Assembly (NCBI GenBank): GCA_028285655.1
Contig: JANQOT010000090.1
Coordinates: 1 to 47,134 of the forward strand
From: Gammaproteobacteria bacterium
GTDB taxonomy: Bacteria > Pseudomonadota > Gammaproteobacteria > UBA4575
Direction of reading: 5' to 3'
Length of the DNA stretch: 47,134 nt
Shown in pieces: positions 24,072 through 33,119 of this stretch. Positions within the stretch are counted from its first letter, which is position 1. Every line of letters begins with the position of its first letter. The translations under genes and the position numbers were made by a program. A model generated the notes under the pieces. The model ran no database searches and was not told where the DNA came from. It saw nothing but the letters and a program-made list of their open reading frames with translations.

Positions 24072-24329
24072 ATGACTCAGGATTCGGACGTTTTACTCAG
24101 CCAGGTAATTGATATTCTTAGCGATTTTTCACCTGACAATACACCAATTACCAAAACGCACCATTTAATGAATGATTTAGAATTAGATTCCGTAAAAGTC
24201 ATGGAATTGATGATGATTCTGGAGGATCATTTTGACCTATCCATTCCTCTGAATATCCTGCCCAACGTAAATACCGTTGCTGATCTAGCAAACGAAATAG
24301 CCAATCTTGAACAACAAGCCGCGCAATGA
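24072..24329 (+). CDS. Acyl carrier protein dedicated to serine palmitoyltransferase
   Basis: The product is 85 residues from the ATG at 24072. The phosphopantetheine site is DLELDSVKVMELMMILED, with the carrier serine about residue 40. The downstream helix (ILPNVNTVADLANEI) is ACP-like. A TTG at 24048 would add eight residues and cannot be excluded; neither start has a good ribosome site. The stop overlaps the spt start (ATGA type, 4 bases), so translation is probably coupled. It would carry the activated acyl chain to Spt. This ACP is distinct from the housekeeping AcpP by sequence. Confidence 0.88.
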   Translation: MTQDSDVLLSQVIDILSDFSPDNTPITKTHHLMNDLELDSVKVMELMMILEDHFDLSIPLNILPNVNTVADLANEIANLEQQAAQ

Positions 24330-25525
24330 AGTTACTTGACCGACTCCGAGCGTTTAGTCAAAAACACGCGATTGAAAATAGTGAATCTCTTTCGCCGTTA
24401 GGTGCAGTCATTGAGGATCTGTACTCGGCGACTGAAGGCAGTATTAACGGCAGGCGTACAATTTTAGTCGGTACCAATAATTACTTGGGCTTAAGTTTCG
24501 ACAATGAATGTATAAATGCCAGTCATCAGGCTACACGCAACTTCGGAACCGGCACTACCGGTTCGCGTTTGGCTAACGGATCTTATAGTTCGCATCAGGC
24601 ACTGGAACAGGAATTAGGCGAATTTTTCGGCTTACCACAGGCCATTGTATTTTCCACCGGGTATATGGCAAACCTCGGTATTATTTCCTCGCTGGTCAGT
24701 CCGGGCGATACCATTGTTCTGGATGAGCATTGCCACGCGTCAATATACGACGGATGTAAGTTAAGCGGCGCCAATATTATTCACTTTCGACATAACCAGG
24801 CACAGGACCTGGAGAAACGACTACGCAGGCTGGGGGAGCAAGCCCAGCATGCATTAATTATTGTGGAAGGCATATATAGCATGTTAGGGGATCGGGCAGC
24901 TTTGCAGGAACTGGTCGCCGTCAAACAGAAATACGATGCGCTTATGCTGATCGACGAAGCTCATTCGCTGGGAGTTTTAGGAGAAACCGGTCGTGGACTG
25001 GCCCAGGAAGCGGGCGTGGAAGAACATATCGACTTTATCACTGGAACATTCAGTAAAAGCCTGGCAGGAATCGGCGGATTTTGCGTCAGCCGTCATCCCG
25101 AGCTCAATATTATTCGCTATGCGAGTCGACCGTACATATTTACCGCCTCACCCTCACCTGCAACTATCGCGTCTACACGCGCTGCTCTGTCGATTATTCA
25201 AAACCGGCCAAATCTGCGCCACCAGTTGTGGGAAAACGCCACTACTTTGTACAACGGGCTGCAGTCGATGGGGTATGAACTCGGGCCAGAGATCAGTCCT
25301 GTGATTGCAATTCAAGTCGGGCCACGCGAAGAAGCATTATCCATGTGGCAGAAAATCTTCGACCGCGGCGTGTATGTAAATCTGGTACTTCCTCCGGCCA
25401 CACCTGACAGCAATTGCTTGTTGCGTTGCAGTGTAAGTGCCGCCCACACTCGCGCCCAGCTGGATGTAGTACTTGACGCGTTCGCTTATTTCCAAGATAA
25501 GTTACCGCAACAGCAACTCGCATAA
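24326..25525 (+). CDS. spt: Serine palmitoyltransferase (alpha-oxoamine synthase family)
   Basis: The product is 399 residues, the length of soluble bacterial Spt. The PLP lysine is K244 in TGTFSKSLAGIGGF. D210 and H213 (LIDEAHSLGVLGETGRG) and the stacking histidine in the DEHCHAS loop (135-137) are present, and NNYLGLS (51-57) opens the core. It condenses L-serine with an acyl thioester to 3-oxo-sphinganine, releasing CO2. Relatives KBL, AONS and ALAS share this fold. The flanking ACP, acyl-AMP ligase, SDR and nearby bCerS-like gene make Spt the best choice. The sialic-acid-like genes start 36 bases later on the same strand. Confidence 0.88.
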   Translation: MKLLDRLRAFSQKHAIENSESLSPLGAVIEDLYSATEGSINGRRTILVGTNNYLGLSFDNECINASHQATRNFGTGTTGSRLANGSYSSHQALEQELGEFFGLPQAIVFSTGYMANLGIISSLVSPGDTIVLDEHCHASIYDGCKLSGANIIHFRHNQAQDLEKRLRRLGEQAQHALIIVEGIYSMLGDRAALQELVAVKQKYDALMLIDEAHSLGVLGETGRGLAQEAGVEEHIDFITGTFSKSLAGIGGFCVSRHPELNIIRYASRPYIFTASPSPATIASTRAALSIIQNRPNLRHQLWENATTLYNGLQSMGYELGPEISPVIAIQVGPREEALSMWQKIFDRGVYVNLVLPPATPDSNCLLRCSVSAAHTRAQLDVVLDAFAYFQDKLPQQQLA

Positions 25526-25561
25526 ACCAACCGCCTGCACACCGGCAATGTAGAGTATTTC

Positions 25562-26608
25562 GTGACTGCTAATGTTCAATCCTGGCTTGATATTCCGTCT
25601 AAAAACAGCCCCTGCGCTGTAATTGCAGAAGTCGCGCAAAGCCATGACGGCAGCTTGGGGATGGCGCACGCTTTTATTGACGCGGCTGCAAACGCCGGCG
25701 CTAATGCAATCAAGTTTCAGACCCATATCGCAGATGAAGAAAGCTCGCCCAACGAACCCTGGCGCACACATTTTAGCCCTCAGGATGAAACCCGGCTTGA
25801 CTACTGGCGCCGAATGGAATTTTCCCGAGAACAATGGCAGCAATTAAAGCAGCACGCCGACGATGTCGACATTCACTTTTTAAGCTCTCCTTTTTCCATC
25901 AAAGCAGTGGATATGCTGCAAGATATCGGTGTGAAAGTATGGAAAATTGCTTCCGGAGAAATTAATAATACTCCGTTACTGGACCGTATAATTGCGACTG
26001 AAAATCCAATCATATTATCCACGGGTTTGAGCGAATTTACAGAGATCGCCGCATCCGCAAAATATATTTCCGCCGCCGGCAACCCGCTTGCGCTATTACA
26101 ATGCACCTCTCAATACCCATGCACGCCTGAAAACATCGGACTTAATGTGATTGAACAATTTCGGGAAATGTTTGATTGCGCAGTGGGGCTTTCCGACCAT
26201 TCCGGCACTATTTTTTCCGGCTTGGCAGCTGCAACCCGAAATATTCAGGTATTGGAAATACATATTGCACTAAGCCGGGAAATGTTCGGCCCCGATGTAA
26301 TTGCCTCAATCACCACCGATGAACTCAAATCCCTGATCGCCGGCGTACGCTATATCGAAACGATCAACCAACATCCGACGGATAAATCAAAAGTTGATGC
26401 CGAGGCACAAAACCTGCGCCAGATTTTTATGAAAAGTATTTTCACTACGAGCAGTATCGAACAGGGAGCGATAATCTCGGCAGAACATCTGACAACTAAA
26501 AAACCCGGCACGGGATTCGCTGCAAATAAGTTATCTCATGTAATTGGAAAAAAAGCGCGCAGAGACATTGCTGCGAATACCATGCTTTGCGAAGACGATC
26601 TGGAATAA
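25562..26608 (+). CDS. neuB: Nonulosonic acid synthase (NeuB family)
   Basis: The product is 348 residues with a GTG start. The N-terminal TIM barrel reads CAVIAEVAQSHDGSLGMA, then ANAIKFQTHIA, VWKIASGEINNTPLL near 125, ILSTGLSE near 148, and VGLSDHSG near 215. The C-terminal SAF (antifreeze-like) domain ends GKKARRDIAANTMLCEDDL. NeuB enzymes condense phosphoenolpyruvate with a hexosamine (ManNAc or a dideoxy derivative) to sialic, legionaminic or pseudaminic acid. Which sugar cannot be told here. It begins 36 bases after spt and precedes neuC by 7 bases, so it probably shares the operon. Confidence 0.9.
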   Translation: MTANVQSWLDIPSKNSPCAVIAEVAQSHDGSLGMAHAFIDAAANAGANAIKFQTHIADEESSPNEPWRTHFSPQDETRLDYWRRMEFSREQWQQLKQHADDVDIHFLSSPFSIKAVDMLQDIGVKVWKIASGEINNTPLLDRIIATENPIILSTGLSEFTEIAASAKYISAAGNPLALLQCTSQYPCTPENIGLNVIEQFREMFDCAVGLSDHSGTIFSGLAAATRNIQVLEIHIALSREMFGPDVIASITTDELKSLIAGVRYIETINQHPTDKSKVDAEAQNLRQIFMKSIFTTSSIEQGAIISAEHLTTKKPGTGFAANKLSHVIGKKARRDIAANTMLCEDDLE

Positions 26609-26615
26609 AACTGTA

Positions 26616-27770
26616 ATGCGAAAAGTTTGTGTAGTTATTACCGCCCGGCCGAGTTACGCGCGCATACGTTCATTGCTGCACGCCGTTCGCAATCATCCGG
26701 ATCTGGAGTTACAGCTTGTGGTAGCAGCATCCGCATTACTCGATCGCTACGGCAGCGCCGACAAAGTCATCGAAGACGAAGGCTTTAACATCGACCGGCG
26801 TGTTTACATGATTGTAGAAGGCGAAAATTGTGTAACTTCGGCTAAATCCACCGGGCTGGGGGTTACTGAGCTGGCCACCGTTTTTCATGATCTATCCCCC
26901 GACTTTATCGTTACCGTTGCCGATCGCTTCGAAACCATGGCCACCGCTATCGCCGCCAGTTATATGCATATTCCACTGGTACATGTTCAGGGCGGTGAAA
27001 TTACAGGCTCTATCGATGAAAAAGTCCGCCACGCCATTACCAAGCTGGCTGATATACACTGTGTTTCCGGAGAACAAGCCGCTCAGCGCGTGATCAGAAT
27101 GGGGGAACAATCTGAGCGGGTATTTATTACCGGATGCCCATCCATCGACCTGGCGATGGAAGCCTGCGAGAGAGATGACTTTTCAACCGCACACGCCATG
27201 CAGCAGTTAGGTGGTGTAGGCGCCAGCATCGACCTGGACCAGCCATTCATTATTGTTATGCAACACCCAGTCACCACCGAGTACACGCAGGCCAGAACCC
27301 ATGTCGAGAAAACATTAGCCGCAATTCATGAATACGACATACCTACATTGTGGTTTTGGCCCAATGTAGACGCGGGATCCGACGGCACGTCGGAGGGCAT
27401 TCGCGCATTCCGAGAAAATAATGCCTGCAACCATATACATTTCGTAAAAAATCTGCCTCCTGAAAATTTCATTCAGCTGCTGAATCGCGCTCAATGTATC
27501 GTCGGCAACTCAAGTGTAGGCATACGGGAAAGCACATTTCTGGGCGTACCTACGGTTAATATTGGAAGCAGGCAAATTGGTCGTGACCGAGGCCCGAATG
27601 TAGTCGATGTTGCATATGACAGCGCCGCAATCAAAGCTGCGCTGAAACAACAAATACAAAACGGCAAATATCAACCCAATTATCTATACGGTAACGGACA
27701 AGCTGGCATTCGCATTGCAGAGGTTATTGCCACTGCGCCGACCAGCACGGAAAAACGCCTACCCTATTAA
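26616..27770 (+). CDS. neuC: UDP-GlcNAc 2-epimerase, hydrolysing type (NeuC/LegG)
   Basis: The product is 384 residues from ATG at 26616 (MRKVCVVITARPSYARIRS), the correct N-terminus for the hydrolysing epimerase. An ATG at 26544 lies inside neuB and adds nothing family-like. Motifs are VTVADRFETMA near 100, HVQGGEITGSIDEKVRHAITK near 120 and GNSSVGIRES near 305. The enzyme releases ManNAc (or a related sugar) from UDP-GlcNAc to supply NeuB. It follows neuB by 7 bases and the phospholipase-D-like gene starts 17 bases later. The hydrolysing class rules out a simple lipopolysaccharide WecB role, although WecB is a relative. Confidence 0.9.
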   Translation: MRKVCVVITARPSYARIRSLLHAVRNHPDLELQLVVAASALLDRYGSADKVIEDEGFNIDRRVYMIVEGENCVTSAKSTGLGVTELATVFHDLSPDFIVTVADRFETMATAIAASYMHIPLVHVQGGEITGSIDEKVRHAITKLADIHCVSGEQAAQRVIRMGEQSERVFITGCPSIDLAMEACERDDFSTAHAMQQLGGVGASIDLDQPFIIVMQHPVTTEYTQARTHVEKTLAAIHEYDIPTLWFWPNVDAGSDGTSEGIRAFRENNACNHIHFVKNLPPENFIQLLNRAQCIVGNSSVGIRESTFLGVPTVNIGSRQIGRDRGPNVVDVAYDSAAIKAALKQQIQNGKYQPNYLYGNGQAGIRIAEVIATAPTSTEKRLPY

Positions 27771-27787
27771 GCTATCGCCACCGAGTA

Positions 27788-28843
27788 ATGAGCAACGCGC
27801 AATTGACCGGTACAGAGGTACATTTCGGCGGACCCGACCTTAGAAAAAATAATCTGCGTGATGTGTTATTGCAGTCGATCGACGCAATTCCTAAAGGGGG
27901 CAACATCGACTGGATGTGTTATTACCTGAACGATACGTCTATTCTGAATGCATTAATCGAAGCCGCTTCGCGTGGTGTAGCCGTTTCTTTATTAATCGAT
28001 GCCGCCCCTCGTATACCGAGCGTAAACGATCTCAGTCTTCGATATCTGCGCGAACATGCTGCTAGCAAGATAAATATCATTGCCGCACGTAAAAAGCCGG
28101 TGTGGGAATACCTGGGACTAAATTGGCACCCGCACTTTCACAGCAAGCTATATTACTTTTCCCATCCGAAACCACAAGTATATATCGGATCGTATAATCC
28201 CACTGCTGAAGCGAACGAATTGTCTCAAGAAATCATCAGCGAAATCGGCGACCATTCAATCAGTCACAACGTCCTGGTAAAAATTACAAACCAGGAAGTC
28301 GTTACAATTTTACATAAATATGCGCGCAATATGCGGCAACGCAGTTTCAGATCAGGCGCAAGACTACACCCCTGGCATAATCGCGCCCATTGCGCCAAAG
28401 GATGGAAAATTCAATTACTGCCGGCATTGAGCACTCATCCTATTCAAAATTTGCTGACTACAAATGAGGAAGCAGATATCAAATGCGCGATATCTCATCT
28501 CAAGGGACCGGGAATAAAGCGATTATTAACCGCAGCGCTTCGTTCGGGTAAAAATCTGGAAGTATTGCTGGAATCCACCGAACGCAGAGTCCCTCGACAA
28601 ATCTTGTCGTTTTTTGATAAAAACAAAATTCCATATCATCAGCCGAAACTGCCTGTTAATTGCCTTATGCACAACAAATATATTTTGTATAAATCCGCAA
28701 GGGAAAGTAAAGTTACTTTCGGCAGCTATAACTGGTCTACACGTTCCCGATATCTGAATCATGAAATTATCGTCACTACCGATAAACAAGACATCGTTGC
28801 CCACTTCGATTCGCGATGGAATCGAGTAGTTTCAATTAACTGA
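27788..28843 (+). CDS. Phospholipase-D-superfamily protein (two HKD half-sites)
   Basis: The product is 351 residues. Two phospholipase-D half motifs, HFHSKLYYFSHPKPQ then VYIGSYNPT (about 118-140) and LMHNKYILYK then VTFGSYNWS (about 296-318), carry the essential His, Lys and GSxN residues. The customary Asp is replaced by Ser in the first and Lys in the second. That loss is tolerated in some members. No signal peptide and no membrane span, so a soluble two-domain enzyme is predicted. PLD enzymes hydrolyse or transfer phosphatidyl groups, and some cleave nucleic acids. Its place inside a sugar/lipid operon suggests phospho-headgroup transfer, as inference. The gap to the next gene is 13 bases. 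Confidence 0.75.
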   Translation: MSNAQLTGTEVHFGGPDLRKNNLRDVLLQSIDAIPKGGNIDWMCYYLNDTSILNALIEAASRGVAVSLLIDAAPRIPSVNDLSLRYLREHAASKINIIAARKKPVWEYLGLNWHPHFHSKLYYFSHPKPQVYIGSYNPTAEANELSQEIISEIGDHSISHNVLVKITNQEVVTILHKYARNMRQRSFRSGARLHPWHNRAHCAKGWKIQLLPALSTHPIQNLLTTNEEADIKCAISHLKGPGIKRLLTAALRSGKNLEVLLESTERRVPRQILSFFDKNKIPYHQPKLPVNCLMHNKYILYKSARESKVTFGSYNWSTRSRYLNHEIIVTTDKQDIVAHFDSRWNRVVSIN

Positions 28844-28856
28844 TTTATTTTCCCAC

Positions 28857-30233
28857 GTGTTCAAACAACTTCCATTATTGATTCCAGTAGAAAACCAGGT
28901 ACGGGAACTCGATCCTAAATTATTATTGGCGGTAGCCGCAACTAAAGCAGGATTCTGCAGTTATATCGGATACCGGACCGAAATGGATATCGTAATCTCC
29001 AAACTTCCGCGCAGTATTTATCTGGCAAAAAGCTTTACTCAACGCAGCGATAAAATGTTTCGTATTCTGTCGAAACTGGGCCACATTATTTGCGCCTGGG
29101 ACGAAGAGGCATTAGTGCACTATCCGCCGGATATTTATTTTACACGCAGGCTCTCGGAAAATGCACTACGCCATGTATCACATTTATTTGCCTGGGGAAA
29201 AGATAACGAAAATTTGTTTAGAGAATTTCCGCAATTTCCGGATCAATTACCGATTCATTTGGTAGGAAATCCAAGACTGGACTTATTAAGAAAAGAATTT
29301 GGTGAATTTTATCAAAATGAAATTTCCCGCATTCGACAACAGCATGGACAGTTTATCCTCATAAATACAAACTTTGGCAATGTAAATGCTCATCTTCCTT
29401 ATTTAAATCTGTTTACCGACAAAGACGAGCAAGGCAACTACTTGACCATGGGTAGAGGAGCGACCGGCATGAATCGCGAATACGCTGAAGGTCGAGCTAA
29501 ATTCAAGCAAACGATCTTTGATCATTTTAAATTATTGATTCCGCAGTTATCAGAAACATTCGGCGAACTGGAAATTATTATTCGCCCGCACCCGGTAGAA
29601 AACAAGCGCCCATACGAAGAACTTGCGTCCCAGCATAAGAATATCAAAGTAGTACAACGTGGCAACGTAATTCCGTGGTTGCGTGCCGCGAAAGCAATTG
29701 TTCACAGCGGCTGCACAACCGGCATCGAAGCTTATTTGTCCGAACGACCGGCAGTATCTTATGCCCCATTGGCAGATAAAAGATTTGGTTATGATGCACA
29801 ACTCCCAGATCAGCTTAGTTATGGTTGTGTCACAGCAGCAGAAGTCGTAGCCACCATTGAAAACATTATTGCAGGACAGCAGCCAGCGTTAACCTCGACG
29901 GCATTAAAGGATTATGTTGATTTTCATCAAGACACACTATGCTGCACAAAAATTATCGAAATTCTGCAGAAAATAAATTCTGATGCGAAAAACAACAAAC
30001 AACGACACAACCCGATACATGGGTGGCTGTTGGCCAATAAACGACGCCTGGTCAAACGCGTCAAAAGCTGTTCTCCGCATTCGAAGTATAATAAGTCGTT
30101 TCAGGAAGCGCGTTTTCCAACATTGGATGCGTCCGAGCTTACTTACAAAATTAACGCATTCTCCAAAGTGCTTGGAATAGATTCCCCGCCTATTATAAAA
30201 CCAATCTCTCCACATATTTTTTTAGTACAATAA
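28857..30233 (+). CDS. Surface-carbohydrate GT-B glycosyltransferase, copy 1
   Basis: The product is 458 residues from a GTG start. Its N-terminus (PLLIPVENQVRELDPKLLL, then WDEEALV near 80) and motifs GNPRLD near 138, RPHPVENKRPYEE near 244 and SGCTTGIEAYLS near 285 resemble the 'surface carbohydrate biosynthesis' family related to TagF (CDP-glycerol) and KpsC-type GT-B enzymes. The RPHP and CTTGIEA elements bind the CMP/CDP donor in such enzymes. With neuA nearby, a CMP-nonulosonate donor is a sensible hypothesis. The copy at 31755 is a clear paralog. No membrane span is seen. Confidence 0.75.
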   Translation: MFKQLPLLIPVENQVRELDPKLLLAVAATKAGFCSYIGYRTEMDIVISKLPRSIYLAKSFTQRSDKMFRILSKLGHIICAWDEEALVHYPPDIYFTRRLSENALRHVSHLFAWGKDNENLFREFPQFPDQLPIHLVGNPRLDLLRKEFGEFYQNEISRIRQQHGQFILINTNFGNVNAHLPYLNLFTDKDEQGNYLTMGRGATGMNREYAEGRAKFKQTIFDHFKLLIPQLSETFGELEIIIRPHPVENKRPYEELASQHKNIKVVQRGNVIPWLRAAKAIVHSGCTTGIEAYLSERPAVSYAPLADKRFGYDAQLPDQLSYGCVTAAEVVATIENIIAGQQPALTSTALKDYVDFHQDTLCCTKIIEILQKINSDAKNNKQRHNPIHGWLLANKRRLVKRVKSCSPHSKYNKSFQEARFPTLDASELTYKINAFSKVLGIDSPPIIKPISPHIFLVQ

Positions 30234-30237
30234 TACG

Positions 30238-31026
30238 ATGACATATAGCGAATCTGCACTCGATCGACACGCCGAAATTCTGGCCAAAAAGGTGTTTCTG
30301 ACGGATCGCCTACCTCATTTCGAGCTGTTACTGCGTGAAATTCGAACACTGGCCAACGAAACCTCTGCAAATGCTACCGTAGTATCCCTTGAACGCGGAT
30401 TGCTATATGGGGGCTTAAGCCTGGTCGGCCCGTTTTTTCATGCTCAAAAATTTATCTCTATTGATTGCAGTCCTGCAAGCGCAGATCACCGTGGAGCATA
30501 TAATGAAGACAAAGTGATTGACGAACATTTTATCCGCGTACCGATCACTCAGCGCGCACCCATTGAAAACACCGGGCTAGATAGCGAATTGGCAGATTTG
30601 GTACTGGTCCCTAATTTGGTCCACCATGTCGCCGACCAGAATGCGCTGTTTAATGAAATGGCTCGTATTACCAAACCCGGTGGTATGGTGTTTGTTTTCG
30701 AACCTACACTAAGAGAACTTCACCAGATTCCAGACGACTATTTGCGTTATACACCTTATGGCATGCAGCAAATAATGCAGCGAGTGGGGCTGAAACCCGT
30801 TGATACCAAGCTCGAAGGAGGACCATTCAGCGCTGTGGGGTATTGCTGGTTACAGGCACTCGAATATTTTCCTGAAGAAAAAAGAAATGAAATTGAAACT
30901 TGGTACTATCAGGAACATTGGCCACAACTGAAAGAATGGGATCAACAGTACACAAAAAATTTAGCACGAAATCACACTAAATTTCCCGTCGGATTCTCGA
31001 TACTTGCACAAAAACCAAAAGCATAA
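30238..31026 (+). CDS. Class I SAM-dependent methyltransferase
   Basis: The product is 262 residues. The SAM site is weak: the usual ExGxGxG loop is SLERGLLYGGLS near 50. Later motifs are clearer: LADLVLVPNLVHHVADQNAL near 120-135 and MARITKPGGMVFVFEP near 140-155, as in Methyltransf_11-type enzymes. The last 90 residues are family-specific. It lies 4 bases after glycosyltransferase copy 1 and 15 before neuA. O- or N-methylation of the nonulosonate or of the glycan is plausible; the substrate is unknown. Confidence 0.72.
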   Translation: MTYSESALDRHAEILAKKVFLTDRLPHFELLLREIRTLANETSANATVVSLERGLLYGGLSLVGPFFHAQKFISIDCSPASADHRGAYNEDKVIDEHFIRVPITQRAPIENTGLDSELADLVLVPNLVHHVADQNALFNEMARITKPGGMVFVFEPTLRELHQIPDDYLRYTPYGMQQIMQRVGLKPVDTKLEGGPFSAVGYCWLQALEYFPEEKRNEIETWYYQEHWPQLKEWDQQYTKNLARNHTKFPVGFSILAQKPKA

Positions 31027-31041
31027 CTGCCCAAATCAGAA

Positions 31042-31749
31042 ATGTCCTTAGAAAACAAAAATATTTTAGCGGTCATCCCTGCCCGTGGCGGCAGCAAAGG
31101 GATTCCGCGAAAAAACCTGCGTCAGATTTGCGGAAAAACCCTGATACAAAATGTAAATGAGTGCATACAACAATTGCCCTGGATCGATGCTGCTGTTTTA
31201 TCGACCGATGACGAAGAAATAGCTAAGCATAGTAAAAGCATCGGTATAGATACTCCATTTTTACGCCCGCCGGAATTAGCGACCGACAATGCGGAGTCAA
31301 TCGATGTGTGGATTCATGCTTGGTTGGCCAGCGAAAAACACTTTGACAAAATATTTGATATTTCAATTTTGCTGGAACCCACCAGCCCAATGAGGTTAGC
31401 CGAAGATGTTAATCAAACTGTACAAAAGTTAATACAAAGCAATGCCAATACAGTTGCGACTGTCAGCAAAACACCCGGTCACTATACCCCGCATAAAACT
31501 TTACAGCTGGCAAATGACGGCACCATAGAACCATTTATGCCAGACGGTATTCAATATTCAATCAGGCAAAAAATACCGGATTATTATCATCGTAACGGCA
31601 TATGTTACGCCGTTACCCGTAACAGTCTGATTGATTCTCGTAATTTAATGGAACATAACTGCTTACCATTAATAATCGAACGACAGGTTGTTAATGTAGA
31701 TGAAGAAATAGATTTAAAATTTGCCGAATTCCTTCTTGCCAACCCATAA
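31042..31749 (+). CDS. neuA: CMP-nonulosonate cytidylyltransferase (NeuA-type)
   Basis: The product is 235 residues. The CTP-binding loop is AVIPARGGSKGIPRKNLR (about 10-27), then STDDEEIAKHS near 55, FLRPPELATDNAES near 74 and ILLEPTSPMR near 107; the C-terminus has VDEEIDLKFAE. This is the single-domain size for CMP-sialic, legionaminic and pseudaminic acid synthetases. It turns the NeuB product into the CMP sugar donor. With neuB and neuC all three core steps are encoded here. Separated from neuC by PLD, glycosyltransferase and methyltransferase genes, with small gaps throughout. Confidence 0.9.
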   Translation: MSLENKNILAVIPARGGSKGIPRKNLRQICGKTLIQNVNECIQQLPWIDAAVLSTDDEEIAKHSKSIGIDTPFLRPPELATDNAESIDVWIHAWLASEKHFDKIFDISILLEPTSPMRLAEDVNQTVQKLIQSNANTVATVSKTPGHYTPHKTLQLANDGTIEPFMPDGIQYSIRQKIPDYYHRNGICYAVTRNSLIDSRNLMEHNCLPLIIERQVVNVDEEIDLKFAEFLLANP

Positions 31750-31754
31750 GCCAG

Positions 31755-33116
31755 ATGTTTTCTCAATTTAATACACTGCTTGTTCCGGTAGAAAGCCAGG
31801 TGCGCGAGTTAGATGGAAAATTATTACTCGCCTGCGTGGCGGCAGAAAAAGGTTACGAAGTAATTATTGGCTCACGCGCACACATCCATTTTTATGCATC
31901 GCGAGTTAGTAATGCGATTTATATTGCAAAAAGCATGCGGCGCTTCAGCAATAGAATGTTCAAAATCATGCACGACCTTGGGCATAAAATAGTTGCCTGG
32001 GATGAAGAAGCTCTAGTTCGTCTCCCTGATGAAGAATATTTTTTGCATCGGCTGTCACCCACAACGTTCAAGTATATTGAACACTTATTTGCCTGGGGAG
32101 ATAGTAACGAGCTAACGTTAAAGCAATTCTCTGGATACAGGAATCAGCCTATTCATACATTTGGCAACCCTAGAATAGATATTTTAAGACCGGAGCTAAG
32201 AAATTATTTTCTTCCCGAAGTAGAGCAAATTCAAAAAAACTATAAGAACTACATTTTAATAAATACTAATTTCGGCCAGGTTAATCATTTCATACAAACT
32301 CAGGGTTTAAAAGAAGCTATCCGAGATAAAAAACATGACTCGGTAGCTAATAACAGTTATATGAAAAACAGATTTGAACACAAACAAAAATTATTTACTT
32401 ATTTCCAAACTTTAGTTTTAGAGTTATGCAAAACCTTTCCAAATTTTAATTTTGTATTACGCCCCCATCCATCTGAAAACATAGACTTTTGGAATAATCA
32501 TTTAAAGAAAGTAGATAACGCCTTCGTTTCCAACGAAGGTAATGTAGTACCATGGATACTTGGATCGAAAGCTTTAATTTCCAATGGTTGCACTACTTCT
32601 ATTGAAGCAACTGTTTTAGAAGTACCCAAACTTGGTTACTATCCGGTTACTTGTATGGAAGTGGATGATGTTTTACCTAAAGCACTATGTGACGTTTCAG
32701 TAAACATTGAACAGCTCATAGAAAAAGTAGATCAAATAGAATCAAATACGTATAAAACCAACAATAAGAGCGATATCATACTTGCGCAGCATATTGCCAA
32801 TTTAAGCGGTACTCTGGCTTCAGATAGAATAATAAATTTACTATATAATTTTTACGCCAATGATATTACGAACTCTTCAAATAAATTTAAAAGGTTCGGA
32901 GGAAAAATACACAATGAAACCCGAACTTTGGTAAAACGTATTAATAGCAATAGAAAATCGCATCGAAATAGCAGCCAATATCATAAACATCGGTTTCCGG
33001 AAATTGACGAAAAATATCTCATAAATAGAATGAATCGATTCAACAAGTTAACAGGCCGATTCAACAATATTACTATTACTAATATCGCTAGCGATCTGTT
33101 TTATATTTCTGCCTAA
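31755..33116 (+). CDS. Surface-carbohydrate GT-B glycosyltransferase, copy 2
   Basis: The product is 453 residues and paralogous to copy 1 along its full length: VPVESQVRELDGKLLL at the start, AWDEEALV near 80, GNPRID near 138, LRPHPSEN near 238, SNGCTTSIEATVLE near 279, and a lysine/histidine-rich tail ending in RFPEIDEKYLINRMNRFNK. The two share shape and many residues but differ in the donor motif neighbours, so they may transfer different sugars or make different linkages. This gene and the next are visibly more AT-rich than their neighbours. It follows neuA by 5 bases. Confidence 0.75.
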   Translation: MFSQFNTLLVPVESQVRELDGKLLLACVAAEKGYEVIIGSRAHIHFYASRVSNAIYIAKSMRRFSNRMFKIMHDLGHKIVAWDEEALVRLPDEEYFLHRLSPTTFKYIEHLFAWGDSNELTLKQFSGYRNQPIHTFGNPRIDILRPELRNYFLPEVEQIQKNYKNYILINTNFGQVNHFIQTQGLKEAIRDKKHDSVANNSYMKNRFEHKQKLFTYFQTLVLELCKTFPNFNFVLRPHPSENIDFWNNHLKKVDNAFVSNEGNVVPWILGSKALISNGCTTSIEATVLEVPKLGYYPVTCMEVDDVLPKALCDVSVNIEQLIEKVDQIESNTYKTNNKSDIILAQHIANLSGTLASDRIINLLYNFYANDITNSSNKFKRFGGKIHNETRTLVKRINSNRKSHRNSSQYHKHRFPEIDEKYLINRMNRFNKLTGRFNNITITNIASDLFYISA

Positions 33117-33119
33117 ATC

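Noticed and set aside
26544-26615. Earlier start for neuC
   Set aside because: The added 24 residues lie within neuB and look unlike the family; ATG at 26616 gives the standard N-terminus.
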